DNA from: Rhizocola hellebori
Lineage (GTDB): Bacteria > Actinomycetota > Actinomycetes > Mycobacteriales > Micromonosporaceae
Direction of reading: 5' to 3'
DNA: 64,000 bases
Assembly (NCBI RefSeq): GCF_016862955.1
Contig: NZ_BONY01000016.1
Location: forward strand, 62,001 to 126,000
Numbering within the stretch: position 1 is the first letter of the stretch; each line of letters begins with the position of its first letter. Positions 1 through 11,002 of this stretch are shown here, piece after piece. The position numbers and the translations under genes were made by a program. The notes below the pieces were generated by a model. It saw nothing but the letters and a program-made list of their open reading frames with translations, was not told the DNA's origin and searched no databases.

Positions 1-1
1 G

Positions 2-1231
2 GCAGCATTGGCGCCCTTCGGCACGATCAGCCTGGTGGCGCTCGTCGCGGTCACAGTCGGGGCGGTGGCCCTGGCGCTGGTGTTCGCCCGGCTCGTGGCG
101 CGCGACCCGAACACCGGCGGCCCCTACGTCTACACCCGCGACGCCTTCGGCGAGTTCGCCGGTTTCCTGGCCGCCTGGTCCTACTGGATCTCGGGCTGGG
201 CCGGAAACGCCGCTATCGCCGTGGCGTGGGTGGGCTACGTCGATGTCTTCATCCCTGTGCTGGATCACGTCTGGAGCGCCGTCCTGACCACCATCGTGGG
301 GCTGTGGCTGCCCGCGCTGGTCAACCTCAGCGGCCTGCGCAACGTCGGCGGCTTCCAGGTGGTCGGCACCGTGCTGAAGTTCGTGCCGTTGCTGTTCATC
401 GGTGTCGTCGGCCTGTTCTTCATCGACGGGGCCAACTTCGGGCCGTTCAACGCGACCGGCGGCAGCGTGTGGGCGGCCTTCTCCGCCGCCGGAGCCGTAC
501 TCCTTTTCAGCTACATCGGTGTGGAGTCGGCCTCGATCGCGGCGGGCGCGGTGCGCGACCCGGCCCGCAACGTCGGCCGGGCCACCGTCACCGGAACGCT
601 GGCCGCGGCGGTGGTCTATTTCCTTGGCACCATTGCGGTTTTCGGCACCGTGGGCACGACCGCGCTCAAGGATTCCACGGCGCCTTTCGCCGACGCGATG
701 AACGCGATGTTCGGCGGCTCGCTGGGCGGCAAGCTGATGGCTGCGGCAGCCGTGATCTCGGGCTTCACCGCGCTTGTCGGCTGGACCCTGGTCACCGCGG
801 AGATGTCGCTCGCCGCGGCCCGCGACAGGGTGTTTCCCGCCTGGTTCGGCTTGCAGCGCCGCGATGTGCCGTGGCTCGGGGTGATCGTCGCCGCGCTGCT
901 GGCCTCGCTGCTGACGATCGCCAACTTCACCGAGGGGCTGACCGCCACGTTCACCGCGATCGCCCTGCTGACCGGGTTCACGGTGACCATCCCGTACCTG
1001 TTCTCGGCCGCGGCTCAGCTTTACTGGCTGCTGCGTGAGGGACGCCGGCCGGGGCGGCCGTTCGACTTCGTGGTGGCCCTGCTCGCACTGGCGTTCTCCT
1101 ACTGGATGATCATCGGTGGCGGCGAGACGACGGTCTTCGAAGGTTTGCTTATGCTGCTGGCCGGCGTACCGGTTTATGTGTGGATGAAAGCCCGCAGGTC
1201 CGGCGCGGAGAATGTCGGAGGCAGGGCATAA
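2..1231 (+). CDS. APC-family amino acid permease, 5'-truncated by window edge
   Basis: Inner-membrane amino acid transporter of the APC superfamily, probably proton-coupled or an exchanger of a basic amino acid or polyamine; the substrate cannot be read from the sequence. The reading frame is already open at base 2 and has no convincing start, so the first transmembrane helix and its Gly-rich substrate loop lie outside the window. About 400 residues are visible, with ten or so hydrophobic helices, a conserved GGPYVYTRDAFG loop (TM3 region) and a FSYIGVESAS segment typical of the family (TM6 region). The stop is 9 bases before polA. The family is clear; the substrate is unknown. Confidence 0.88.
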   Translation, partial: AALAPFGTISLVALVAVTVGAVALALVFARLVARDPNTGGPYVYTRDAFGEFAGFLAAWSYWISGWAGNAAIAVAWVGYVDVFIPVLDHVWSAVLTTIVGLWLPALVNLSGLRNVGGFQVVGTVLKFVPLLFIGVVGLFFIDGANFGPFNATGGSVWAAFSAAGAVLLFSYIGVESASIAAGAVRDPARNVGRATVTGTLAAAVVYFLGTIAVFGTVGTTALKDSTAPFADAMNAMFGGSLGGKLMAAAAVISGFTALVGWTLVTAEMSLAAARDRVFPAWFGLQRRDVPWLGVIVAALLASLLTIANFTEGLTATFTAIALLTGFTVTIPYLFSAAAQLYWLLREGRRPGRPFDFVVALLALAFSYWMIIGGGETTVFEGLLMLLAGVPVYVWMKARRSGAENVGGRA

Positions 1232-1240
1232 GCTTCCCGA

Positions 1241-3928
1241 GTGACCGAGACTCTGCTCCTGCTCGACGGCCACTCTCTGGCTTACCGGGCGTTCTTCGCC
1301 CTCCCGGTAGAAAACTTCTCGACTTCCACCGGCCAGCCGACCAACGCCGTCTACGGTTTCACCTCGATGCTGATCAACGTGTTGCGCGATGAGCGGCCCA
1401 GCAACATTGCGGTCGCCTTCGACGTCTCGCGCAGATCGTTCCGCACGGAGCAGTACGCGGAGTACAAAGCGGGTCGCAACGAGACGCCGACCGACTTCAA
1501 GGGGCAGGTGAGCCTGGTCCAGGAGGTGCTCGACGCGTTGCGGGTGCGCCACGTGCAGGTCGAAGGCTTCGAGGCCGACGACATCATCGCCACCATGACC
1601 CGCCAGGCCACCGAGGCGGGCCTTAAGGTGATCATCTGTAGCGGTGACCGCGACGCCATGCAGCTGGTGACCGACGACGTGACTCTGCTCTACCCCGTGC
1701 GCGGGGTCTCCGAGATGTTCCGCATGACGCCCGCCGCGGTGACCGAGAAATACGGCGTGCCGCCCGCGCGCTACCGCGATCTGGCGGCTCTGGTGGGCGA
1801 GTCGAGCGACAATTTGCCGGGCGTGCCGGGGGTGGGGCCGAAGACCGCGGCCAAGTGGATCGCTCAATACGAGGGGCTCGACGGCGTCATCGCCAATGCC
1901 GACAAGATAAAAGGCAAGGTCGGCGACAGCCTGCGCGAGCACCTGGCCGGGGTCATGCGCAACCATCAGCTCAACCGGCTGGTCGATGACATGGCGGTGC
2001 CCCTGCCGATCGACGAAACCCGTTGGCCCGGTTGGGATCGCGAGGCGGTGCACCGGGTCTTCGACACGCTTCAGTTCCGGGTGCTGCGCGATCGGCTCTA
2101 CGACTATCTGGAGGGTCAGCGCCCCGAGGCCGATGCCGGCTTCGACGTCGATGGCCAGATCTTCACCGAGCCGGGCGCCGTGGCCGCGTGGCTGGAAGCC
2201 AATTCCGCCACCATGGTGGGCGTCGCCATCGCGGGCCGGTTCGGGCGTGGCACCGGCGAGATCACCGGCATGGCCCTGGCAAGCGGCGAGCAGGCGGCCT
2301 GCTGGTTCGATCCGTCGGCATTGGACAGTGCCGACGAGCTCGCGGTGGCCACCTGGCTCGCCGATCCCCAGCGCCCCAAGGTGATCCATGATGCCAAGCC
2401 CGCCATGTGGGCTTTCGCCGAGCGCGGGTGGCAGCTGGAAGGGCTGGCGAGCGACACGGCTCTGGCGGCCTATCTGGCCCGGCCCGACCAGCGCAGCTAC
2501 GACCTGGCCGATTTGGCGCTGCGCTACCTGCACCGCGAGCTGCGCACCGAGCCGAGCGCGGCCGCCGAAAACGGCCAGCTCGCCCTCGACTTCGGTGACA
2601 GCAAACCCGACACCGCCGTCGAAGAGGGGTTGATGCTGCGGGCCAGGGCGACACTCGACCTGGTCGACGCGCTGGCGGCCGAGCTGGACAAGGCGGGGGA
2701 GCACGGCGGAAACCGGTTGCTCGCCGAGCTTGAGCTGCCGCTGGCCCGGGTGCTGGCCGACATGGAACGCACCGGCATCGCCGCCGATACCGACTACCTC
2801 TCCGAGCTGGAGTCGTTCTTCGCCGGCGAGGTGAAGGCGGCGGCCCAGGCGGCGTATTCGATCGTCGGGCGCGAGTTCAACCTGGGCTCACCCAAGCAGC
2901 TGCAGGAGATCCTCTTCGAGGAGCGCAAGCTGCCCAAGACGAAGCGGATCAAAACCGGTTACACCACCGACGCCGATTCGCTGCAGAGCCTGTTCGTGCA
3001 GACCGGCGATCCCGTGCTGGAGCACCTGTTGCGCCACCGCGATGTGGCCAAGCTCAAGTCCACTGTGGACGGTCTGCTCAAGTCGGTCAGCGACGACGGG
3101 CGCATTCACACCACCTTCTACCAGACGGTCGCCGCGACCGGCCGGCTCTCGAGCACCGACCCCAACCTGCAGAACGTGCCGATCCGCACCGAGGAGGGCC
3201 GCCGCATCCGGCGTGCCTTCGTCGTCGGGCCCGGCTGCGAGTCGCTGATGACGGCCGACTACAGCCAGATCGAGATGCGCATCATGGCGCACCTCTCGGA
3301 AGACGCCGGCCTGATCGAGGCGTTCGCTTCCGGTGAAGACCTGCATTCCACCATTGCTGCCAAGGTTTTCGACACCGAGAAGGTGAGCGCCGACCAGCGC
3401 CGCAAGATCAAGGCGATGTCCTACGGTCTGGCCTACGGCCTTTCCTCCTATGGGCTTTCGCAGCAGCTGACCATCTCCACCGCCGAAGCCAGCAGCCTGA
3501 TGGAAGACTATTTCGCCCGCTTCGGCGGGGTGCGCGACTACCTGCGCGCGGTGGTCGACCAGGCCCGCCGCGACGAGTTCACCCAGACCGTGCTGGGCCG
3601 GCGGCGTTACCTGCCCGACCTCAACAGCGACAACCGCCAGCGCCGCGAGATGGCCGAGCGGATGGCGCTCAACGCCCCCATCCAAGGCTCGGCGGCCGAC
3701 ATCATCAAGGTGGCGATGCTGCGCGTCGACAAGGCGATCCGGGAGGCGAAGCTCAAGTCGCGCATGCTGTTGCAGGTGCACGATGAGCTCGTGTTCGAGG
3801 TGGCGTCGGGCGAGCGCGAGCAGCTCGAGCAGCTGGTGCGCGACCAGATGGGCCACGCCCACGAGCTGACCGTCGCGCTGGAGGTCTCCATCGGCACCGG
3901 TCGCGATTGGAACGCCGCAGAGCATTAA
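1241..3928 (+). CDS. polA: DNA polymerase I
   Basis: Fills gaps and removes RNA primers in replication and excision repair. The 895 residues match the normal bacterial length. An N-terminal 5'-3' exonuclease/FEN domain (about 1-290, with the acidic EADDIIA and SGDRDAMQL segments) is followed by a degenerate 3'-5' exonuclease region (about 310-480) and a family A polymerase domain. The polymerase motifs are all present: A (DYSQIEMRIMAHLS), B (RRKIKAMSYGLAYGLSSYG) and C (QVHDELVFE). The usual catalytic D-x-E of the proofreading domain is not seen, as in other actinobacterial PolA proteins, so proofreading is probably absent. The GTG start gives the standard N-terminus LLLLDGHSLAYRAFFAL. Confidence 0.98.
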   Translation: MTETLLLLDGHSLAYRAFFALPVENFSTSTGQPTNAVYGFTSMLINVLRDERPSNIAVAFDVSRRSFRTEQYAEYKAGRNETPTDFKGQVSLVQEVLDALRVRHVQVEGFEADDIIATMTRQATEAGLKVIICSGDRDAMQLVTDDVTLLYPVRGVSEMFRMTPAAVTEKYGVPPARYRDLAALVGESSDNLPGVPGVGPKTAAKWIAQYEGLDGVIANADKIKGKVGDSLREHLAGVMRNHQLNRLVDDMAVPLPIDETRWPGWDREAVHRVFDTLQFRVLRDRLYDYLEGQRPEADAGFDVDGQIFTEPGAVAAWLEANSATMVGVAIAGRFGRGTGEITGMALASGEQAACWFDPSALDSADELAVATWLADPQRPKVIHDAKPAMWAFAERGWQLEGLASDTALAAYLARPDQRSYDLADLALRYLHRELRTEPSAAAENGQLALDFGDSKPDTAVEEGLMLRARATLDLVDALAAELDKAGEHGGNRLLAELELPLARVLADMERTGIAADTDYLSELESFFAGEVKAAAQAAYSIVGREFNLGSPKQLQEILFEERKLPKTKRIKTGYTTDADSLQSLFVQTGDPVLEHLLRHRDVAKLKSTVDGLLKSVSDDGRIHTTFYQTVAATGRLSSTDPNLQNVPIRTEEGRRIRRAFVVGPGCESLMTADYSQIEMRIMAHLSEDAGLIEAFASGEDLHSTIAAKVFDTEKVSADQRRKIKAMSYGLAYGLSSYGLSQQLTISTAEASSLMEDYFARFGGVRDYLRAVVDQARRDEFTQTVLGRRRYLPDLNSDNRQRREMAERMALNAPIQGSAADIIKVAMLRVDKAIREAKLKSRMLLQVHDELVFEVASGEREQLEQLVRDQMGHAHELTVALEVSIGTGRDWNAAEH

Positions 3929-3957
3929 CTACCAAGACATTTCGCCGGTCCGTCGGG

Positions 3958-4023
3958 GGCGCTGTCCGAGCGCTCCCGCCGCACCGGTCGGGCCTCGGCG
4001 GCCCTTCCCTGCCAGGTCCGTGC
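3958..4023. repeat. Short direct-repeat modules, left side of the SLATT-NTase gene
   Basis: This non-coding stretch just 3' of polA holds short modules that recur on the other side of the gene at 4050-5168, in the same orientation. A 14-mer CCGCCGCACCGGTC at 3976-3989 is exact at 5390-5403. GGTCGGGCCT at 3986-3995 recurs at 5488-5497. CTGCCAGGTCCGTGC at 4009-4023 matches 14 of 15 bases of a tandem pair at 5421-5450. GGCGCTGTCCGAG at 3958-3970 resembles 5524-5536. The module order differs between the sides, so this is not a simple terminal repeat. Confidence 0.7.
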
Positions 4024-4049
4024 CGCGTGGGCTTCGGGCGCCCGTCGAC

Positions 4050-5168
4050 TCAGGCCCTGTGTATCGTGAGGTTGGGCCATGTCTGAGCCCAATTCTTCTT
4101 CTCAATGCGCGCGTTATAGGTCGACGCGTCAAAGCCGGGCGTTGGCCGAACAACCAAATTGAAAAGATCTTCAAGGCCGTAGGGTGCAAGTACTTCGAGA
4201 CTGCCGTCGACGCTCCTCACTGCGACTGCTGTTGCGGTATCCGTGAAACGGCGCAAAGCATCTTCCAGAGATGGCGGCGGCGTGGGCAGCCACGGATCCC
4301 TCATTTCGGCCTGGTTCTTTAAGGACCAGTCGATATTGGGTGCATTAGTTCGAAGCAGCCTTAAAACGCTGTCGTGAGAATCTACTTTGCTATCTCTGTC
4401 GAAGTACACTACATCGATGTCATCCAAGGGCGTCGAGACTCGATATCCGTGCAGATGATCCCATACCGCATTGCGAATAAATCCACCGGTGATCCACAGG
4501 TTGTTTCCAGCGGTCTCTACAACATGCAGTAGCTCCAACCTATCGTGGCTCAGCCTGAGAATTTCAATGAGACGGCCCCTATTGTCAGTGGTTGTATTGG
4601 GCCCCCCGTTGTCCATAAGAGTCTGATTGATAGCGGCACTGCTCCTTCTCTTGGCGGCATAGTCCTTTTTGCTGCGAAGAAACTCCTTGTCTGTACTTGG
4701 CGGGAGTGACGAGGTCATGCCCTTGTATCGTTCGCGTATTTTCTCGAGGTCAGCTGTCGTCAGGCAGACCAGCCCTGCATCAGCCAGTTCTACTGTGTCC
4801 TCTGCGTCCCTGATAAATGCGGTCAGGCTGTGAATAGCGCGATGGTGTTCGGCCGCTCGTTCAGGAAGCCTGTAGATCAGGTTGGCGATGGTAGCAATTA
4901 GCACCACGAGCACCAATGTGTTGTAAGATAATTCGACGGCTTGTTCCGAAACGTTCCACAGTCCCTTTAGCTGATTGTGGATTTTGTCAAAGCCGAGGAA
5001 AGCGAAGAATGCCGTTGCGGCTGCCGCGATCATTGTTGCTAATGTGATCAATCGTTGACGCCGCTCACACTTAAAAGCTTTGTTGCTGTGAATCTGGCGC
5101 AGTATTTCAGAATGCCTTCTAAGCTTGTCTATGCGCACGATGATCACGCGCTCAGTGTGGCCAGCCAT
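4050..5168 (-). CDS. SLATT-like two-TM domain fused to NTP_transf_6-type nucleotidyltransferase domain
   Basis: A 372-residue membrane protein of two parts. Residues 1-175 look like a SLATT domain: a basic N-terminal helix, two membrane helices at about 40-60 and 82-99, then a helix with ERAAEHHRAIHSL and DAED typical of SLATT proteins, which are proposed pore-forming effectors in nucleotide-signalling conflict systems. Residues 200-372 match the NTP_transf_6 (formerly DUF925) pattern: TGG at 227-229 and DID at 250-252 form the hG[GS]...DhD signature, followed by KNQAEM (284-289) and a C-terminal AP.GLEDLF segment. The active-site acids look intact. Base composition is low for the window (28 of 60 G+C at 4321-4380). 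Leu269 and Leu283 are TTA codons. No ribosome site is visible before the ATG, so a leaderless transcript or a downstream GTG start is possible. No partner gene adjoins. The domain assignment is by eye; the function is inferred. Confidence 0.75.
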   Translation of the reverse strand: MAGHTERVIIVRIDKLRRHSEILRQIHSNKAFKCERRQRLITLATMIAAAATAFFAFLGFDKIHNQLKGLWNVSEQAVELSYNTLVLVVLIATIANLIYRLPERAAEHHRAIHSLTAFIRDAEDTVELADAGLVCLTTADLEKIRERYKGMTSSLPPSTDKEFLRSKKDYAAKRRSSAAINQTLMDNGGPNTTTDNRGRLIEILRLSHDRLELLHVVETAGNNLWITGGFIRNAVWDHLHGYRVSTPLDDIDVVYFDRDSKVDSHDSVLRLLRTNAPNIDWSLKNQAEMRDPWLPTPPPSLEDALRRFTDTATAVAVRSVDGSLEVLAPYGLEDLFNLVVRPTPGFDASTYNARIEKKNWAQTWPNLTIHRA

Positions 5169-5389
5169 AGCAGTAAAGAGTAGCGCCCTCAGAACTCATC
5201 TGCGCGCGCCGTAGCTCACTGTGGAGGAGTGGACTCTCGGCCGAATCACAACCAGCGGCACCCCCTGTGCGGCGCAAGATGCTTGATGGAATATGGGCAG
5301 AGGTGCGCCAGCTGAGGTGCCCGCTGGAAGGCGACGCGTTACAACCGGAAGGTGGCCCTCGATTTCCACAGGGGAAGAGCCGAATGTTT

Positions 5390-5536
5390 CCGCCGCACCG
5401 GTCAGACTGCGTTGGCATTCCTGTCAGGTCCGTGCCTGTCAGGTCCGTGCTTCCCGCTGCAGCCATCTCGGGGGTCGCCTTGCCACTGGTCGGGCCTTGA
5501 CGGCACTTCCGGCCTTTCCCTGCGGCGCTGTCGGAG
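5390..5536. repeat. Short direct-repeat modules, right side of the SLATT-NTase gene
   Basis: The 445 bases between the SLATT-NTase gene and the ArsR-type gene show no coding signal. They contain a perfect 15-bp tandem repeat CTGTCAGGTCCGTGC at 5421-5435 and 5436-5450, plus the 14-mer at 5390-5403, GGTCGGGCCT at 5488-5497, a CTTTCCCTGC element near 5513-5522 and GGCGCTGTCGGAG at 5524-5536. All have counterparts at 3958-4023. The arrangement suggests either an ancestral repeat cluster split by insertion of the gene or rearrangement around it. Confidence 0.7.
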
Positions 5537-5613
5537 GCTGTGGGCAGCACTGTCCATTCAGGACTGATACCCTCGGGGCGGGATGAGATCGATGACCCTG
5601 GGGGGAGGGCGCG

Positions 5614-6603
5614 GTGCTGCGGATCCATTTTTCGCTGGCCGACCTCGCCCGGCTGCGCTTGGCGTCGCAGCCGGATCCGCTGTGGGAGCTGGTTTTGAGC
5701 ATGCACGTTCTGCATGAGCCCTCTGAAAGCCCGTGGCTGGGGCCGTGGCGGCAGCAGATGATCCGGCGGCTGCGCGCTGGTGGGGCGTTCCGCCAAGACA
5801 TGGTGCTGCCGTTGGCCCTCAACCCTCACACCGGATACTTTCCCGACTTTCTCACGCCGCTGGAAAGTGCCGAAGGCTTCGATGCCGGTCTGGATGCCGT
5901 GCTTTCCACCCCGAAAGCCCGGCTGGCCATGGAGGTTGAGCAGCTGGCCGGCCGCGCCTCCCGGGCGGCCGGATTGCTCGATGGGATAAGGGAAGGCGTG
6001 CCGTGCGAGCTGCGCCGGCTCGAAAGCGCGTTGCGCCGCTACCACGAGCTGGCGCTGGCCCCGATCTGGGGAAGAATCATGATTTCCTTTGGGGCCGAAA
6101 GGGCTGAACGAGCGCGGGTCCTGGCCGACGCCGGGCCCGAGGCGATGCTGGCCAGCTTGCAACCCATGTGCCGCTATCGCGACGGGGTGTTGGAGCTTCC
6201 ACACTTCCGGACCACACGCGATGTGTATCTGGACGGGCGAGGGCTCGTGCTGATCCCGTCCTACTTCAAACAGCAGCACACGTTGATGGCCCTGGCCGAC
6301 TCCGGCCTCCCACAGGTTCTGGTCTGCCCGCTCGACAACAGAATCCGGATCGAGGCGGAGAGCCGCCGGGAGCCGCTGGTCGCCTTGCTCGGCCGGGTCC
6401 GCACCGAGGTGCTGGAGCTGGCCTCATCTCCCATGTCCGTTTCGCAGATCGCCGGTCGGCTGGGCATCACCGCATCGGCGGCGAGCAAGCATCTGCGGGT
6501 GCTCAGCGATGCCGGTCTGGTCATCCGCCGCCGCGACCGCAATCGGGTCCATCACACGCTGTCGACGCTGGGCCAGTCACTGCTGACCGGGCGGCTGGGC
6601 TGA
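5614..6603 (+). CDS. ArsR-type winged-helix regulator with N-terminal DUF5937-like region
   Basis: A DNA-binding transcription regulator of 329 residues. The last 75 residues form a winged helix of ArsR type (MSVSQIAGRLGITASAASKH, then LRVLSDAGLVIRRRDRNRVHHTL). The preceding 250 residues resemble the N-terminal region of large actinobacterial ArsR-like proteins (DUF5937), whose ligand is unknown. No Cys cluster for metal sensing is visible, so metal sensing is unlikely. The GTG start follows a strong GGGGGAGGG ribosome site. It stands alone, with no obvious co-transcribed target; the GH3 gene starts 186 bases downstream in the same direction but has no proven link. Confidence 0.85.
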   Translation: MLRIHFSLADLARLRLASQPDPLWELVLSMHVLHEPSESPWLGPWRQQMIRRLRAGGAFRQDMVLPLALNPHTGYFPDFLTPLESAEGFDAGLDAVLSTPKARLAMEVEQLAGRASRAAGLLDGIREGVPCELRRLESALRRYHELALAPIWGRIMISFGAERAERARVLADAGPEAMLASLQPMCRYRDGVLELPHFRTTRDVYLDGRGLVLIPSYFKQQHTLMALADSGLPQVLVCPLDNRIRIEAESRREPLVALLGRVRTEVLELASSPMSVSQIAGRLGITASAASKHLRVLSDAGLVIRRRDRNRVHHTLSTLGQSLLTGRLG

Positions 6604-6789
6604 AGGCAGTCGCCTGTCACCAGCCCAGCCGTGCGGGGTTAACACCAGGACGCTTCGCGACAACGTGCTTTCCGTACCCGAAAAAGATGCTGGCAGAGCA
6701 GCGACGTTTACAAATACGTGGCTACTTCGATATGTTTTCGGGCACAACAAAATGGCCGCTCCCCATTTTTACGTCCCTAAGGAATCGCC

Positions 6790-9447
<2,658 letters not shown>

Positions 9448-9456
9448 GCACCGATA

Positions 9457-9500
9457 GCACGATCGTGCGGTTGGCCTTGCGCCGACAGCACGATCGTGCT
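9457..9500. promoter_or_regulatory. Paired palindromic operator, probable TetR binding sites
   Basis: Two copies of the palindrome GCACGATCGTGC lie at 9457-9468 and 9488-9499; the second extends to the perfect 14-mer AGCACGATCGTGCT (9487-9500). Their spacing is 31 bases, three helical turns, on one DNA face. They sit 13 bases before the GTG of the TetR gene, the usual place for an autoregulatory operator. A third, imperfect copy is inside the start of the next gene (10139-10152). Confidence 0.75.
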
Positions 9501-9512
9501 TATTCTGGTCGC

Positions 9513-10097
9513 GTGAGCAAAGGTGCGTCGACCCGGCAGGCCGTGCTCGACCAGGCCGTCGAGGTGGCCAGCCGGGTAGGGCTGGCCGGGCTGACCATCG
9601 GCTCGCTCGCCAATCAGGTGGAGCTGTCCAAGAGCGGGCTCTTCGCGCACTTCAAGTCCAAGGAGCAGCTGCAGATTCAGGTGCTGCAGCACGCTCGGGA
9701 GAGTTTCACCGACCAGGTGGTGCGTCCGGCGGTGGCCGCCCAACGTGGCGAGCCCAGGCTGCGCACGCTTTTCGAGCGCTGGCTGGTCATGGCGCGTGAG
9801 TCGGCGCCCGGCTGCCTGTTCGTCTCCGCCGCCACCGAGTTCGACGACCAGCCCGGTTCTGTGCGTGACCAGCTCGTGCGCGACCACAAGGATCTGATGG
9901 AGTCGATCGCGCAGATGTTCCGCGCCGCGGTCAGCGAAGGCCAGCTCAGCGAGCAGGCCGATCCCGAGCAGTTCGCCCACGACCTTTATGCCGTCATGCT
10001 GGGTTATTTCCATGCCCTGCGCCTCATTCAGGACCCGGCCGCGGAACGGCGGACCCGGCGTGCCTTCGAAAACCTGCTGAGCCAAGCGAAAAGCTGA
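9513..10097 (+). CDS. TetR-family transcriptional regulator
   Basis: A repressor of 194 residues. Its N-terminal helix-turn-helix (about 13-58) reads TIGSLANQVELSKSGLFAHF, a standard TetR signature, followed by a helical ligand-binding region (MARESAPGCLFVSAATEFDDQPG) of the type found in TetR proteins paired with alpha/beta hydrolases. The start is the GTG directly downstream of two palindromes that it probably binds itself. An open frame continues upstream into the GH3 3' end but carries no TetR homology. The alpha/beta hydrolase gene begins 26 bases after the stop and is the likely co-regulated partner. Confidence 0.9.
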   Translation: MSKGASTRQAVLDQAVEVASRVGLAGLTIGSLANQVELSKSGLFAHFKSKEQLQIQVLQHARESFTDQVVRPAVAAQRGEPRLRTLFERWLVMARESAPGCLFVSAATEFDDQPGSVRDQLVRDHKDLMESIAQMFRAAVSEGQLSEQADPEQFAHDLYAVMLGYFHALRLIQDPAAERRTRRAFENLLSQAKS

Positions 10098-10123
10098 CCC
10101 TTTGATCCTCAGGAGTGACCGTC

Positions 10124-11002
10124 ATGGCCTTCGAAAAAAGCACGATCGTTCGTTCTATGAACCTTCTTTTCTGGGTACTGGAAAGAGCCGCCCCAAAACC
10201 AGGAGCAGTTCTCGCAGAACGTCTCTGGTGCACGATCCCGGGCAGCGCCAAGCTGGCCGCCGCCGATCCGGGGGAGCGCTTCACGGTGCGCGTCAACGGT
10301 GTCCACGTCGTGGCCGAGGCGTGGGGCGACGGCCCCGCGGTCTATCTCATGCACGGCTGGGGCGGCAGCCGCCGTCAGCTCGACCCGTTCGTGGCCCCGC
10401 TGGTGGCGGCCGGGCATCGCGTCATCTCCCTTGACGCGCCAAGCCATGGCGAGTCCGGGCCGGGCACGTTCGGCCCGCGGCGCGGCCTGCTCACCGAGTT
10501 CAGCGAGGCGCTCGCGGCCACGGTGGCGGTGGCCGGCCCGGCGCACGGCCTGATCGCCCATTCGCTGGGCGGCACCGCAGCGGCCATCGCGATGCTCGAC
10601 GGCCTGCCGGTCGGGCAGGCGGTGCTCATTTCCGCGATGGGCGATCCGGCGCCCTACACCGTGGAGTTCGCGCGCTGGCTGGGTTTCGGTGAGCGGATCC
10701 GGTCGGGTTTCCTGCGCCGGCTGGAGAAACGGGTGGGCCGAGCGTTCGGCGACTTCGACGTCTTGAGCCGGGCGCGTGAGACCGAGGTGACACCGTTGCC
10801 GCCGCTGCTGGTCGTGCACGACCGCAAGGATCGCGAGGTGCACTATCGCGATGGCCAGGAGCTGGCGATGGCCTGGCCCAGCGCCGAGCTGCTGTCCACT
10901 GTCGGGTTAGGACACCGCCGCATCCTCAGCGACCCCGAGGTGATCACGCGAGCGGTAAATCACGTCGCCGCTATGGCAAGTTCGTCCGGGACTCCGAGAT
11001 GA
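10124..11002 (+). CDS. Alpha/beta hydrolase
   Basis: A predicted cytoplasmic esterase-type hydrolase of 292 residues. The oxyanion-hole segment is LMHGWGGS, the nucleophile Ser lies in AHSLGG and the catalytic His in GLGHRRIL. ATG at 10124 is preferred over the GTG at 10115 because AGGAG ends 8 bases before it. A TetR-operator-like sequence overlaps codons 6-10, so repression may act as a roadblock. The last 20 codons (EVITRAVNHVAAMASS...) are homologous at the DNA level to the 58-bp repeat array that continues past the stop codon, so the C-terminus is probably part of the repeat expansion or its source. The substrate is unknown. Confidence 0.88.
   Translation: MAFEKSTIVRSMNLLFWVLERAAPKPGAVLAERLWCTIPGSAKLAAADPGERFTVRVNGVHVVAEAWGDGPAVYLMHGWGGSRRQLDPFVAPLVAAGHRVISLDAPSHGESGPGTFGPRRGLLTEFSEALAATVAVAGPAHGLIAHSLGGTAAAIAMLDGLPVGQAVLISAMGDPAPYTVEFARWLGFGERIRSGFLRRLEKRVGRAFGDFDVLSRARETEVTPLPPLLVVHDRKDREVHYRDGQELAMAWPSAELLSTVGLGHRRILSDPEVITRAVNHVAAMASSSGTPR
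10139..10152. promoter_or_regulatory. Third, intragenic copy of the TetR operator-like palindrome
   Basis: AGCACGATCGTTCG matches 12 of 14 positions of the perfect palindrome at 9487-9500. It lies inside codons 6-10 of the hydrolase gene, about 640 bases from the upstream pair, which would allow looping or a roadblock. This is a sequence match only; binding is inferred. Confidence 0.5.

Noticed and set aside
6677-6742. Inverted repeat CCCGAAAA/TTTTCGGG before the GH3 gene
   Set aside because: Arms are 8 bases but 50 bases apart, with no supporting conservation or tract; likely chance.
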